Made by a program: the position numbers and the translations under genes. The notes under the pieces were generated by a model. That model worked only from the letters and a program-made list of their open reading frames with translations. It made no database searches and was not told where the DNA came from. DNA of 5,286 nt, taken from assembly GCA_902495945.1 (NCBI GenBank), contig CABUZD010000125.1, forward strand, positions 1 to 5,286, in the 5' to 3' direction. Below are positions 1 to 5,259 of this stretch, in pieces (the stretch's first letter is position 1; each line of letters begins with the position of its first letter). The stretch is from an uncultured Collinsella sp. (GTDB lineage: Bacteria > Actinomycetota > Coriobacteriia > Coriobacteriales > Coriobacteriaceae).

Positions 1-1
1 C

Positions 2-1120
2 ATCGAGGACCTGGTCAACAACGCCCAGGCCGAGGATCGCTACGGCTACGAAGAGGTCGCCTATCTGCTTATCACGGGCTCGCTGCCCACCAAAGAGGAA
101 CTCGACGGTTTTTGCGAACGCCTGGGTGCTTTTAGGCATCTGAGCGACGAATACGTCCGCGAGTTCCCCATGACCACGGTGTCGTCGAGCATCATGAATG
201 TGCTTCAGCGCGCCGTGCTGCTGCTCTACGCCTTCGACGCCGAGCCCGACGCCATTACACCCGAGCACGAAATCGACGTCGCCATCTCCATGCTCGCCCG
301 TCTCCCCCGCATCGCCGCCTTCGCGCATATGGCCTCGGTCGCCAAGCGCCGCGGCTCCGAGGTTCATGTGCCGCACCCCACACCCGGCCTCTCCACCGCC
401 GAAACCATCCTGCAGGTCCTACGCGGCGGCATGGCATTCACCCGCGACGAGGCCATGCTGCTCGACGTGATGCTTATGCTGCATGCCGAACACGGCGGCG
501 GCAACAACTCCACGTTTGCCTGCCGCGTGCTGTCCTCCTCGGCCACCGACCCGTATTCCGCCTACGCCGCGGCTATCGGCTCGCTCAAGGGCCCGCGCCA
601 CGGCGGTGCCAATGCCAAGGTCGTGTCCATGCACGAGGACATCCGTGCGCATGTCTCCAATTGGGAAGACGAGGACGAGGTCGCAGCCTACCTGGGCAAG
701 ATCCTCGACAAGCAGGCCTTCGACGGCACGGGTCTCATCTACGGTATGGGCCACGCCGTCTACACGCTGAGCGACCCGCGCGCCGAGGTGTGCCGTCGTT
801 ACGCGCGCACGCTTGCCGCCAAGAAAGACCTGGGCGAGGAGTTCGCGCTCATCGAGCGCATCGAGCGCCTGGCCCCGCAAGTGATGCGCGATCACGGCAT
901 GACCAAGCCCATCTGCGCCAACATCGACCTGTACACGGGCTTTATCTACAAGATGCTCGGCGTGCCCGAGACGCTCTTTACGCCGCTGTTCGCCGTCGCC
1001 CGCATGGCCGGCTGGTCGGCGCACCGCATGGAAGAGCTCTTCTGCGCGCACCGCATCATCCGTCCCGCGTATCGCCCGGTTATCGAGCCGCTGGAGTACA
1101 AGCCGCTCGCCGATCGTTAG
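2..1120 (+). CDS. gltA: Citrate synthase (citrate/2-methylcitrate synthase family), 5'-truncated by window edge
   Basis: Condenses acetyl-CoA with oxaloacetate to give citrate in the cytoplasm; relatives use propionyl-CoA to make 2-methylcitrate, and sequence alone does not separate the two. The reading frame is open from base 2, so 372 residues are visible and the N-terminus (probably 40-80 residues) is missing. Family landmarks appear in order: HAEHGGGNNSTF (visible residues 161-172, substrate region), GPRHGGAN with the first catalytic His (residue 200, bases 599-601), GMGHAVY with the second active-site His (residue 251), DPR with the citrate-binding Arg (residue 260), and NIDLYTG with the catalytic Asp (residue 309), followed by FTPLFAVARMAGW and a C-terminal RIIRP. 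All catalytic residues are intact, so the enzyme should be active. The gene ends with TAG 24 bases before a strong terminator, so it is the last gene of its transcript. The 2-methylcitrate activity remains an alternative. Confidence 0.93.
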   Translation: MEDLVNNAQAEDRYGYEEVAYLLITGSLPTKEELDGFCERLGAFRHLSDEYVREFPMTTVSSSIMNVLQRAVLLLYAFDAEPDAITPEHEIDVAISMLARLPRIAAFAHMASVAKRRGSEVHVPHPTPGLSTAETILQVLRGGMAFTRDEAMLLDVMLMLHAEHGGGNNSTFACRVLSSSATDPYSAYAAAIGSLKGPRHGGANAKVVSMHEDIRAHVSNWEDEDEVAAYLGKILDKQAFDGTGLIYGMGHAVYTLSDPRAEVCRRYARTLAAKKDLGEEFALIERIERLAPQVMRDHGMTKPICANIDLYTGFIYKMLGVPETLFTPLFAVARMAGWSAHRMEELFCAHRIIRPAYRPVIEPLEYKPLADR

Positions 1121-1143
1121 GACGCAGACCGTTATAGAACCCG

Positions 1144-1182
1144 AGCGTGGCCAGGGCATCACCGCCCTCGGCCACGCTTTTT
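1144..1182 (+). terminator. Intrinsic terminator after citrate synthase gene
   Basis: The arms AGCGTGGCC-AGGGC (1144-1157) and GCCCT-C-GGCCACGCT (1164-1178) pair as a 14-bp stem with one bulged C and a six-base loop, followed immediately by a T5 tract (1178-1182). This is a classic Rho-independent terminator, 24 bases after the citrate synthase stop codon. The T tract lies only 10 bases before the next gene's Shine-Dalgarno sequence. Confidence 0.93.
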
Positions 1183-1192
1183 ATGCCAGTAG

Positions 1193-1198
1193 AAAGGA
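1193..1198 (+). promoter_or_regulatory. Ribosome-binding site deciding the start of the first HAD gene
   Basis: AAAGGA lies 9 bases before ATG 1208 and directly abuts the alternative TTG at 1199. The spacing supports ATG 1208 and makes TTG 1199 implausible. Confidence 0.8.
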
Positions 1199-1207
1199 TT
1201 GCAGCGA

Positions 1208-2050
1208 ATGATTGCGTTTTCCGATATGGATGGAACGCTGCTGACGAGTGATAAGCAGATGAGCGACGCCACCTGGGCGATGCTCGACGAGCTTGCGCGC
1301 CGCGGTATTGAGTTTGTGCCTTGCACGGGGCGCCCGCTGTCGGGTATCTTTGAGCCCATCCTCGCCCACCCCGCCGTACACTACGCGGTCTGCGCCAACG
1401 GTGCCAGCGTCTGGCAGCTCGACGACGGTACGCCCACCGATACTTCACGCGCTACGCGCATTTTGAGCCGACCGCTCGACCGCGCCATCGCCCACCGCGT
1501 CCATAGCATTGCAGCCGGCCACGATGTGACCTTCGATATCTTCGCGGACGGGCAGTGCTTCCTCCCCCGCTCGCTCTACACGCGCCTGGACGAATTCTGC
1601 GGCGGCGACCCCCACATCGCGGCTTCGCTCAAGCGCACACGAACACCGATCGACATGGATATCGACAGCAAGATCGACGAGGTCGAGACGCTCGAACGCA
1701 TCGCCATGTACTGGCACGACCCGACCGATCGCGACGCCATCGCGGCGGCGCTCGACACGCTCGAAGGCATTGAGGTCACGCGTTCTTACGCCATGAATAT
1801 CGAGGTCATGGGTGAGGGCGCCACCAAGGGAACGGCCCTCACGTGGCTATGCGAGCACCTGGACGAGCGTCTCGCCGACGCCTGGGCATTCGGCGACAAC
1901 ATCAACGACATCCCCATGCTGCAGGCAGCGGGCCACGGCATGGCCATGATCAACGCCGAGCTCGAAGACCGCAAGGCCGCCGACGCCATCACCGAGTTCG
2001 ACAACGACCACGACGGCGTCGCCCGCACCATCATGACCGTCCTCGCCTAG
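1208..2050 (+). CDS. Cof-type HAD-IIB family hydrolase (phosphatase), first copy
   Basis: A 280-residue haloacid-dehalogenase-superfamily phosphatase of the Cof/YbjI-like IIB group, presumably a cytoplasmic Mg2+-dependent sugar-phosphate or nucleotide-derived phosphatase; the substrate cannot be read from sequence. Motif I is DMDGT with nucleophile D6 and acid/base D8. Motif II is CTGRP with T40. A C2-type alpha/beta cap occupies roughly residues 85-195. Motif III is K207 in GATKGTAL, and motif IV is GDNINDIPML (D230, N233/D234). All catalytic positions are present and the length is usual for the family (about 260-290). No signal peptide or membrane segment is seen. It starts just after the citrate synthase terminator, so it either has a promoter hidden in or upstream of the hairpin or depends on read-through. 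Its TAG stop lies inside a repeat. It is clearly different in sequence from the second HAD gene at 2156-2950. Confidence 0.9.
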   Translation: MIAFSDMDGTLLTSDKQMSDATWAMLDELARRGIEFVPCTGRPLSGIFEPILAHPAVHYAVCANGASVWQLDDGTPTDTSRATRILSRPLDRAIAHRVHSIAAGHDVTFDIFADGQCFLPRSLYTRLDEFCGGDPHIAASLKRTRTPIDMDIDSKIDEVETLERIAMYWHDPTDRDAIAAALDTLEGIEVTRSYAMNIEVMGEGATKGTALTWLCEHLDERLADAWAFGDNINDIPMLQAAGHGMAMINAELEDRKAADAITEFDNDHDGVARTIMTVLA

Positions 2051-2092
2051 TCATTGGACGTTCTTAAACGACTAGTCGTTGGGGACACTCTT
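2047..2092 (+). repeat. Copy A of a ~46-48 bp intergenic repeat, starting on the HAD stop codon
   Basis: Copy A matches copy B (minus strand, 3160-3113) at 43 of 46 aligned bases plus one 2-base gap. It begins CTAGTCAT, where TAG is the stop codon of the first HAD gene, and ends GGGGACACTCTT. It contains the perfect 10-bp palindrome CGACTAGTCG at 2069-2078. Internally it is two tandem units of about 25 bases, each of the form (GAC)TAGTC-R-T-Y-GG(GG)AC-R-Y-TCTT. Confidence 0.85.
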
Positions 2093-2145
2093 CGCGAAAA
2101 GCTGCAAGGACTGTCCCCCACTGCCGGCAGAACGGGAACGTCCCC
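2056..2145. repeat. Nested foldback element between the convergent HAD genes
   Basis: The outer arms GGACGTTC (2056-2063) and GAACGTCC (2136-2143) are exact inverted repeats. Inside them lie GGGGACA (2081-2087) and TGTCCCC (2112-2118), and the perfect palindrome CTGCCGGCAG (2121-2130). The element fills almost the entire 105-base convergent gap and could act as a weak bidirectional terminator, though no long T tract follows on either strand. The style recalls REP/MITE-like elements mobilised by Y1 (IS200-like, RAYT) transposases; that link is inference, because no transposase is in the window. Confidence 0.7.
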
Positions 2146-2155
2146 ATCTGTCGGA

Positions 2156-2950
2156 TTAAGCGAGGCCCTCTAGCACACGGCGGAGCTCCTGCTGGACAGC
2201 GTGGTCGCGGTTGCGCCCCACCACACGATCGGCCACCGCTTTGAGCGCCGGACGCGCGTTTTCCATCGCGCAGCCCGTGCCGACAAAGCGAATGATCTCG
2301 TAGTCGTTCATCGAGTCGCCAAACGCCATGATCTCGTCGCGTCCAATGCCGTAATGCTCCGCAAGCTGTGCGATGCCCGAGGCCTTCGACACACCGGGCT
2401 GCATGGCATCGATCCACGCGTTGCCCGAAGGCGCAAAGGTAAAGAGCTGACCGAGTTCTCGCTGCAGCACGTACGCGCTGTCCATAACGGCACAGTCATC
2501 GCAAAAGATACTCGCCTTGATGATATTTACGCTGGGATCGGGCAGTTCCCAAATGCGCTCGGCATTGGGAAGGTCCTTATCGACCTCGCGTACGAACTTG
2601 CACTCGTCATCGAGCAAGAAGGATTTGGTTCGGTCAAAGAGCGCAAGATGCAAATTGGGAAACGTCCCGACGGCCTGGGCGAGCTTTCGAATCGCCAGGT
2701 GCGAATACACCTCACGGTCCACCATCTTTCCGTCGGCGTAGACCTGGGCACCGTTAGCGGCGACAAAGTCCATCTTGTCACGAACGGGCGCAAAGAACTC
2801 GCACAGTCGATCGTAGCGACGACCTGACGATGCGGCAAAATGCACGCCATGCTCGCGTAGCGCCAGGATCAGTTCATAGGTTTCGGGAGGCACCTGGCCG
2901 TTTTCGTCAAGCAACGTGCCGTCCATATCGGATGCAATCAGTTTAAACAT
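2156..2950 (-). CDS. Cof-type HAD-IIB family hydrolase (phosphatase), second copy
   Basis: A 264-residue HAD-superfamily phosphatase of the Cof (IIB) group, predicted cytoplasmic and Mg2+-dependent, with unknown phosphorylated substrate. Motif I is SDMDGTLLDENG (nucleophile D8, acid/base D10). Motif II is AASSGRRYDRL with S41/S42. The cap domain spans about residues 80-180 and includes the acidic stretch LLDDECKF. Motif III is K189 in GVSKASGI, and motif IV is GDSMNDYEII (D212, N215/D216). Length and motif order are normal. ATG 2950 is preferred because AAGGGAG (2958-2964) sits 7 bases upstream. It is co-directional with the adenine deaminase gene but separated from it by 206 bases, and its ribosome-binding site is buried in a long hairpin, which suggests its own leader-level control. 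It is convergent with the first HAD gene. The whole gene lies between inverted copies of an intergenic repeat. Similarity to the first HAD gene is limited to family motifs, so they are not a recent duplication. Confidence 0.91.
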   Translation of the reverse strand: MFKLIASDMDGTLLDENGQVPPETYELILALREHGVHFAASSGRRYDRLCEFFAPVRDKMDFVAANGAQVYADGKMVDREVYSHLAIRKLAQAVGTFPNLHLALFDRTKSFLLDDECKFVREVDKDLPNAERIWELPDPSVNIIKASIFCDDCAVMDSAYVLQRELGQLFTFAPSGNAWIDAMQPGVSKASGIAQLAEHYGIGRDEIMAFGDSMNDYEIIRFVGTGCAMENARPALKAVADRVVGRNRDHAVQQELRRVLEGLA

Positions 2951-2955
2951 AGAAA

Positions 2956-3017
2956 AGCTCCCTTCGGGCTTGTTGGAATCGAACGTGTATCCGATTCCAA
3001 CGTACCCAAAGGGAGCT
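2956..3017 (-). promoter_or_regulatory. Long leader hairpin covering the ribosome-binding site of the second HAD gene
   Basis: The 26-base arms at 2956-2981 and 2992-3017 pair at 22 positions around a 10-base loop. Inner arms GTTGGAATCG/CGATTCCAAC are perfect, and outer arms AGCTCCCTT/AAGGGAGCT are perfect with a further GGG/CCC block. In the minus-strand transcript the Shine-Dalgarno AAGGGAG (2958-2964) lies in the 3' arm and would be masked. The stem is followed by TTTTCT and then directly by the ATG, so the structure also looks like an intrinsic terminator. No riboswitch class that I know matches it. Confidence 0.75.
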
Positions 3018-3033
3018 CAAATAAGACCCCGCA

Positions 3034-3060
3034 GTCATAAACGTTACATGGACCTAGCAA
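3034..3060 (-). promoter_or_regulatory. Weak candidate promoter for the second HAD gene
   Basis: On the minus strand, TTGCTA (3060-3055) and TATGAC (3039-3034) resemble -35 and -10 boxes, each with 4 of 6 consensus bases, but the 15-base spacer is short. If real, transcription would start near 3027 and include the whole leader hairpin. This is only a suggestion. Confidence 0.25.
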
Positions 3061-3100
3061 ATAGCTCACGCGTGCCAGAGGTCTCACGGTCGCGGCGTAA

Positions 3101-3124
3101 GGCGACACGCCAAAGAGTGTCACC
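3101..3124. repeat. Inverted repeat downstream of the adenine deaminase gene
   Basis: GGCGACAC (3101-3108) and GTGTCACC (3117-3124) pair over 8 positions (one G-T) around an 8-base loop. It overlaps the inner end of repeat copy B. It lies 33 bases after the adenine deaminase stop and may help end that transcript, but no T tract follows, so it is not called a terminator. Confidence 0.5.
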
Positions 3125-3162
3125 GACGACTAGTCGTTTAAGAACGTCCCCGATGACTAGTC
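3113..3162 (-). repeat. Copy B of the ~46-48 bp intergenic repeat, starting on the adenine deaminase stop codon
   Basis: Read on the minus strand, it begins GACTAGTCATCGGGGACGTT, whose TAG (3159-3157) is the stop codon of the adenine deaminase gene, and ends ACACTCTT at 3113. It consists of two tandem units with a 27-base period, each opening with the palindrome GACTAGTC (3155-3162 and 3128-3135). It is the inverted counterpart of copy A at 2047-2092 and retains the full GGGGAC where copy A has lost two G. Confidence 0.85.
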
Positions 3163-4977
3163 GGCGTAGGTGAAGGTGGTGACGTCGAACATGCCCTCGG
3201 GGCGGATGCGGAGCGTCGGAATCACCGGCAGGGGCAGGAAGATGATGCCCATGATGGGGTCGAGCGGCGGCTCGATGCCCATGGCGCGCGCCTTGACCAT
3301 AAAGTCGTCATGCTGCGCGGCGACATCCTCGGCCGTACCCTCACTCATCAGACCACCAAGCGCCAGCGGAATACGCGCCACGACCTCGCCATTGCGTACC
3401 AGCACGTGACCGCCCTGGCCAACAGCCTCGACGGCAGCCATCATATCGGCGGCGTTGTCGCCCACCACGCACACGTTGTGTGAATCGTGGCCGATCGTCG
3501 AGGCGATGGCGCCGCCCGTGATGGTAAAGCCGCGCACCCAGCCGCGACCGATGTGCTTGCCAACAAGACCCAGGCCCGCAGGGCCATCACCGTCGGCGCC
3601 CTCGACTTGCAGCGACACGCCGCGGCCGTGGCGCTCGATCAGCATAATGCGGCGCAGGCCCTCAGCGTTCTCGGGGCGAGCAATACCCGTGATGGCCTTG
3701 CCCGGCACCACGTCGATCACGGCCTCGCCCGGCTTAAAGGCATAGTCGAATACGTCGAGCGAAAGCTTCGGCAGCTTAACGGAGGCGCGCAGCTCATCGG
3801 CAAGGGCCGCAACCTCGGCCATCTCGGGTGCGATCTCGCCCACAAAGGTGCCGTCCTGCGCCACCAGGGCACCGGCGGCATATACGCGATGCGGAGCCTT
3901 AGCAAACGTCAGGTCATCGAGCAACAGCAGGTCAGCGCGCTTGCCCGGGGCAATCGCACCGCGAAGCTCGTGCGGGTCGCAACAACCGTGGTCCAGACCA
4001 AACGCCTCGGCCGTAGAAAGGGACGCCATAGAGATGGCAACCACGGGGTCAATACCGGCCTCGATAGCCACGCGGCAGGCGTTGTCGATCATACCGGTCG
4101 AAAGCGCATCGGAGGGAGCACGGTCGTCAGTCGCAAAACAGCAGCGGCGGGCGCGCGCGGGATTCTCCAGCAGCATCGGGGACAAATTGGCCAGGTCGTG
4201 GCTGCACGTGCCCTCACGCAGCATCACATACATGCCGCGGGATAGCTTGTCGAGCGCCTCCTCGGGAATCGTCGACTCGTGGTCGGCGATAATGCCCGCT
4301 GCGGCATAGGCGTTGAGGTCCTTACCGGCAACGAGCGGCGCATGGCCGTCGACCTGCTTGGACGGCGTCTGGTTGGCAGCATCGATGCGAGCACAGGTCT
4401 CGGGGTCGGCCATAAAGACGCCCGGCAGGTTCATCATTTCGCCCAGGCCAAAGACATCGCCCGGATGCTCGGCAAAAAACGCCTGCATATCGGCAGCCGA
4501 AATAACGGCACCGGTCTGCTCGTCGGGCAGTGCGGGCACGCACGAAGGCATCATGTACTTGATGGAGATGGGTGCGCGGCGGCCGTCCTCGATCATAAAG
4601 CGCAAGCCGTCGAGACCGGCAACATTGGCAATCTCGTGGCTGTCGGCAATGGCGGTGGTAGTACCGCGCGTCGCGGCCATGCGAGCATACTCGGCGGGAC
4701 GGATGTTCGAAGACTCGATATGCAAATGCCCGTCAATAAAACCGGGAGCGAGATAGCGACCCTGGCAGTCGATGACCTCAGTTGCCTCGTAGGTGCCAGC
4801 GGCATCGTCGCGACCATCGTAGAGCACGCCGACGATCACACCGTCCTTGACGGCAACGCTACCGGGCGCCACACGCTGGCCATACACGTCGACGATCTGC
4901 GCATTGGTAAACAGCGTGTCGACGGGCACGCGCCCCTCGGCAGCATCGATCACAGACCTCATGACCTCAACGGACAT
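3157..4977 (-). CDS. ade: Adenine deaminase
   Basis: Hydrolyses adenine to hypoxanthine and ammonia in purine salvage; a cytoplasmic metal-dependent amidohydrolase. The protein is 606 residues, close to but slightly longer than the usual 570-600. Landmarks: an N-terminal beta-sandwich start, then PGFIDGHLHIESS with the H84-x-H86 metal motif, DSHEIANVAG (112-121), MPSCVPA (143-149), GLGEMMN (177-183), DGHAPLVAGKDLNAY with H212, DHE (232-234), and ATDDRAP with the catalytic/metal Asp pair 284-285. The C-terminal domain has STIGHDSHNVCVVG (493-506), PLALGGLMS and FLPLPVIPTLRI. ATG 4977 is chosen because AAAGGAG precedes it by 5 bases; the frame is open further upstream, but only a TTG at 5040 at about the predicted transcription start is available there. 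Departures from the E. coli enzyme as I recall it: DSHE for DPHE, GMID (295-298) for GHID, and about eight extra residues with CC near 331-339. The promoter and a leader hairpin lie upstream. A HAD phosphatase follows in the same direction after 206 bases. Confidence 0.96.
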   Translation of the reverse strand: MSVEVMRSVIDAAEGRVPVDTLFTNAQIVDVYGQRVAPGSVAVKDGVIVGVLYDGRDDAAGTYEATEVIDCQGRYLAPGFIDGHLHIESSNIRPAEYARMAATRGTTTAIADSHEIANVAGLDGLRFMIEDGRRAPISIKYMMPSCVPALPDEQTGAVISAADMQAFFAEHPGDVFGLGEMMNLPGVFMADPETCARIDAANQTPSKQVDGHAPLVAGKDLNAYAAAGIIADHESTIPEEALDKLSRGMYVMLREGTCSHDLANLSPMLLENPARARRCCFATDDRAPSDALSTGMIDNACRVAIEAGIDPVVAISMASLSTAEAFGLDHGCCDPHELRGAIAPGKRADLLLLDDLTFAKAPHRVYAAGALVAQDGTFVGEIAPEMAEVAALADELRASVKLPKLSLDVFDYAFKPGEAVIDVVPGKAITGIARPENAEGLRRIMLIERHGRGVSLQVEGADGDGPAGLGLVGKHIGRGWVRGFTITGGAIASTIGHDSHNVCVVGDNAADMMAAVEAVGQGGHVLVRNGEVVARIPLALGGLMSEGTAEDVAAQHDDFMVKARAMGIEPPLDPIMGIIFLPLPVIPTLRIRPEGMFDVTTFTYAD

Positions 4978-4982
4978 ACATA

Positions 4983-4989
4983 CTCCTTT
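4983..4989 (-). promoter_or_regulatory. Ribosome-binding site of the adenine deaminase gene
   Basis: AAAGGAG on the minus strand lies 5 bases before ATG 4977. A second ATG (4981-4979) overlaps the spacer but is out of frame. This site fixes the start and excludes the upstream TTG at 5040. Confidence 0.85.
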
Positions 4990-4995
4990 AACCGT

Positions 4996-5033
4996 AGAAA
5001 ACAGCTGCGGAGCGGACAAACCTTCACCGCAGC
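4996..5033 (-). terminator. Terminator-like hairpin in the adenine deaminase leader (possible attenuator)
   Basis: In the minus-strand transcript GCTGCGG (5033-5027) pairs perfectly with CCGCAGC (5010-5004) over a 16-base loop, followed by TGTTTTCT (5003-4996). It lies between the predicted promoter and the ribosome-binding site, so it could attenuate adenine deaminase expression. The stem is only 7 bp and the T run is interrupted. No purine-riboswitch core is recognisable. Confidence 0.4.
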
Positions 5034-5045
5034 AAGCCAACAGCC

Positions 5046-5074
5046 ATTATATGCCCAAAAGAAAGTCCCGCTAA
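5046..5074 (-). promoter_or_regulatory. Promoter of the adenine deaminase gene
   Basis: A perfect TATAAT -10 box (minus strand, 5051-5046) has a weak -35 TTAGCG (5074-5069) at the optimal 17-base spacing, with a T-rich spacer. Transcription would begin near 5039, giving a leader of about 60 bases before ATG 4977. Confidence 0.7.
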
Positions 5075-5100
5075 CACCCCTTCCGCTTAACGGCACACGC

Positions 5101-5158
5101 CACTTGGTGCAATGGGGACTGCCGCTGAGCACCAATACAAGGAGTGTCCCAAAGTGCC
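5101..5158. repeat. Copy C: GGGGAC/GTCCC-type foldback repeat upstream of the adenine deaminase promoter
   Basis: GGGGAC (5114-5119) and GTCCC (5146-5150) are inverted, and TTGGTGC (5104-5110) and GCACCAA (5129-5135) form an overlapping perfect 7-bp inverted repeat that would compete with it. Outer CACTTGG and CCAAAGTG also pair imperfectly. CAAGGAGTGTCCC (5138-5150) matches CAAGGACTGTCCC (2105-2117) in the first foldback element at 12 of 13 bases, tying the two into one family. No coding potential is evident. Confidence 0.6.
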
Positions 5159-5185
5159 AACAACGGGAGCGCCGATGTTTTGGCA
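5155..5185. repeat. Short inverted repeat TGCCAA/TTGGCA
   Basis: TGCCAA (5155-5160) and TTGGCA (5180-5185) are perfect inverted repeats with AAC (5162-5164) and GTT (5176-5178) further pairing inside. It adjoins copy C and may be part of the same mobile or structural element. Between 5186 and 5217 I see nothing else. Confidence 0.45.
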
Positions 5186-5220
5186 ACGACAGCGAGCGGG
5201 CCGCATTTGAGACAAGGTGA

Positions 5221-5259
5221 CGTGAAACGAAAGGGCGCTGACCTTCTGGTCGCGCCCTT
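5221..5259 (-). terminator. Intrinsic terminator for a minus-strand gene to the right of the window
   Basis: GGTCGCGCCCTT (5248-5259) pairs with AAGGGCGC-T-GACC (5231-5243) as a 12-bp stem with one bulge and a TTCT tetraloop. On the minus strand it is followed by TCGTTTC, on the plus strand by no T run, so it most likely ends a minus-strand transcript entering from beyond 5286. An outer TGACGT/ACGTCA pair (5218-5223, 5268-5273) could extend it. No coding sequence for that gene is identifiable in the remaining bases. Confidence 0.7.

Noticed and set aside
736..781. GHAVY instead of the GHRVYK often seen in bacterial citrate synthases as a possible active-site change
   Set aside because: The catalytic His and the DPR arginine are retained, and mitochondrial citrate synthases also have GHAV at this point, so it is ordinary variation.
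419..1162. Long minus-strand open frame (247 codons) opposite citrate synthase
   Set aside because: It lies antisense to a gene with all citrate synthase motifs, has low-complexity Arg/Ala/Val/Gly-rich composition, and runs through the terminator; it is a high-GC shadow.
2201..2827. Plus-strand open frame (208 codons) opposite the second HAD gene, and a similar one at 3487-4245
   Set aside because: Both are mirror frames of well-supported genes with no family motifs.
2971..2992. tRNA-like T-loop sequence GTTCGATTCC in the HAD leader (minus strand)
   Set aside because: No T-stem, acceptor stem or anticodon arm can be formed; the bases belong to the long hairpin.
2047..3162. CRISPR array from the recurring GACTAGTC repeats
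   Set aside because: Only two units per site, no spacers of uniform length and no cas genes.
4978..5040. N-terminal extension of adenine deaminase by 21 residues from TTG 5040
   Set aside because: The TTG lies at about the predicted transcription start, has no Shine-Dalgarno, and the added residues overlap the leader hairpin; ATG 4977 has an ideal site.
4990..5060. Purine riboswitch upstream of adenine deaminase
   Set aside because: The leader has TATAAT and a TTTTCTAC segment that look superficially similar, but the three-way-junction core sequences and paired loops are absent.
4279..5220. Plus-strand open frame (313 codons) opposite the adenine deaminase 5' half and its promoter
   Set aside because: It is antisense to clear adenine deaminase motifs and continues through promoter and inverted repeats; no ribosome-binding site or recognisable domain.
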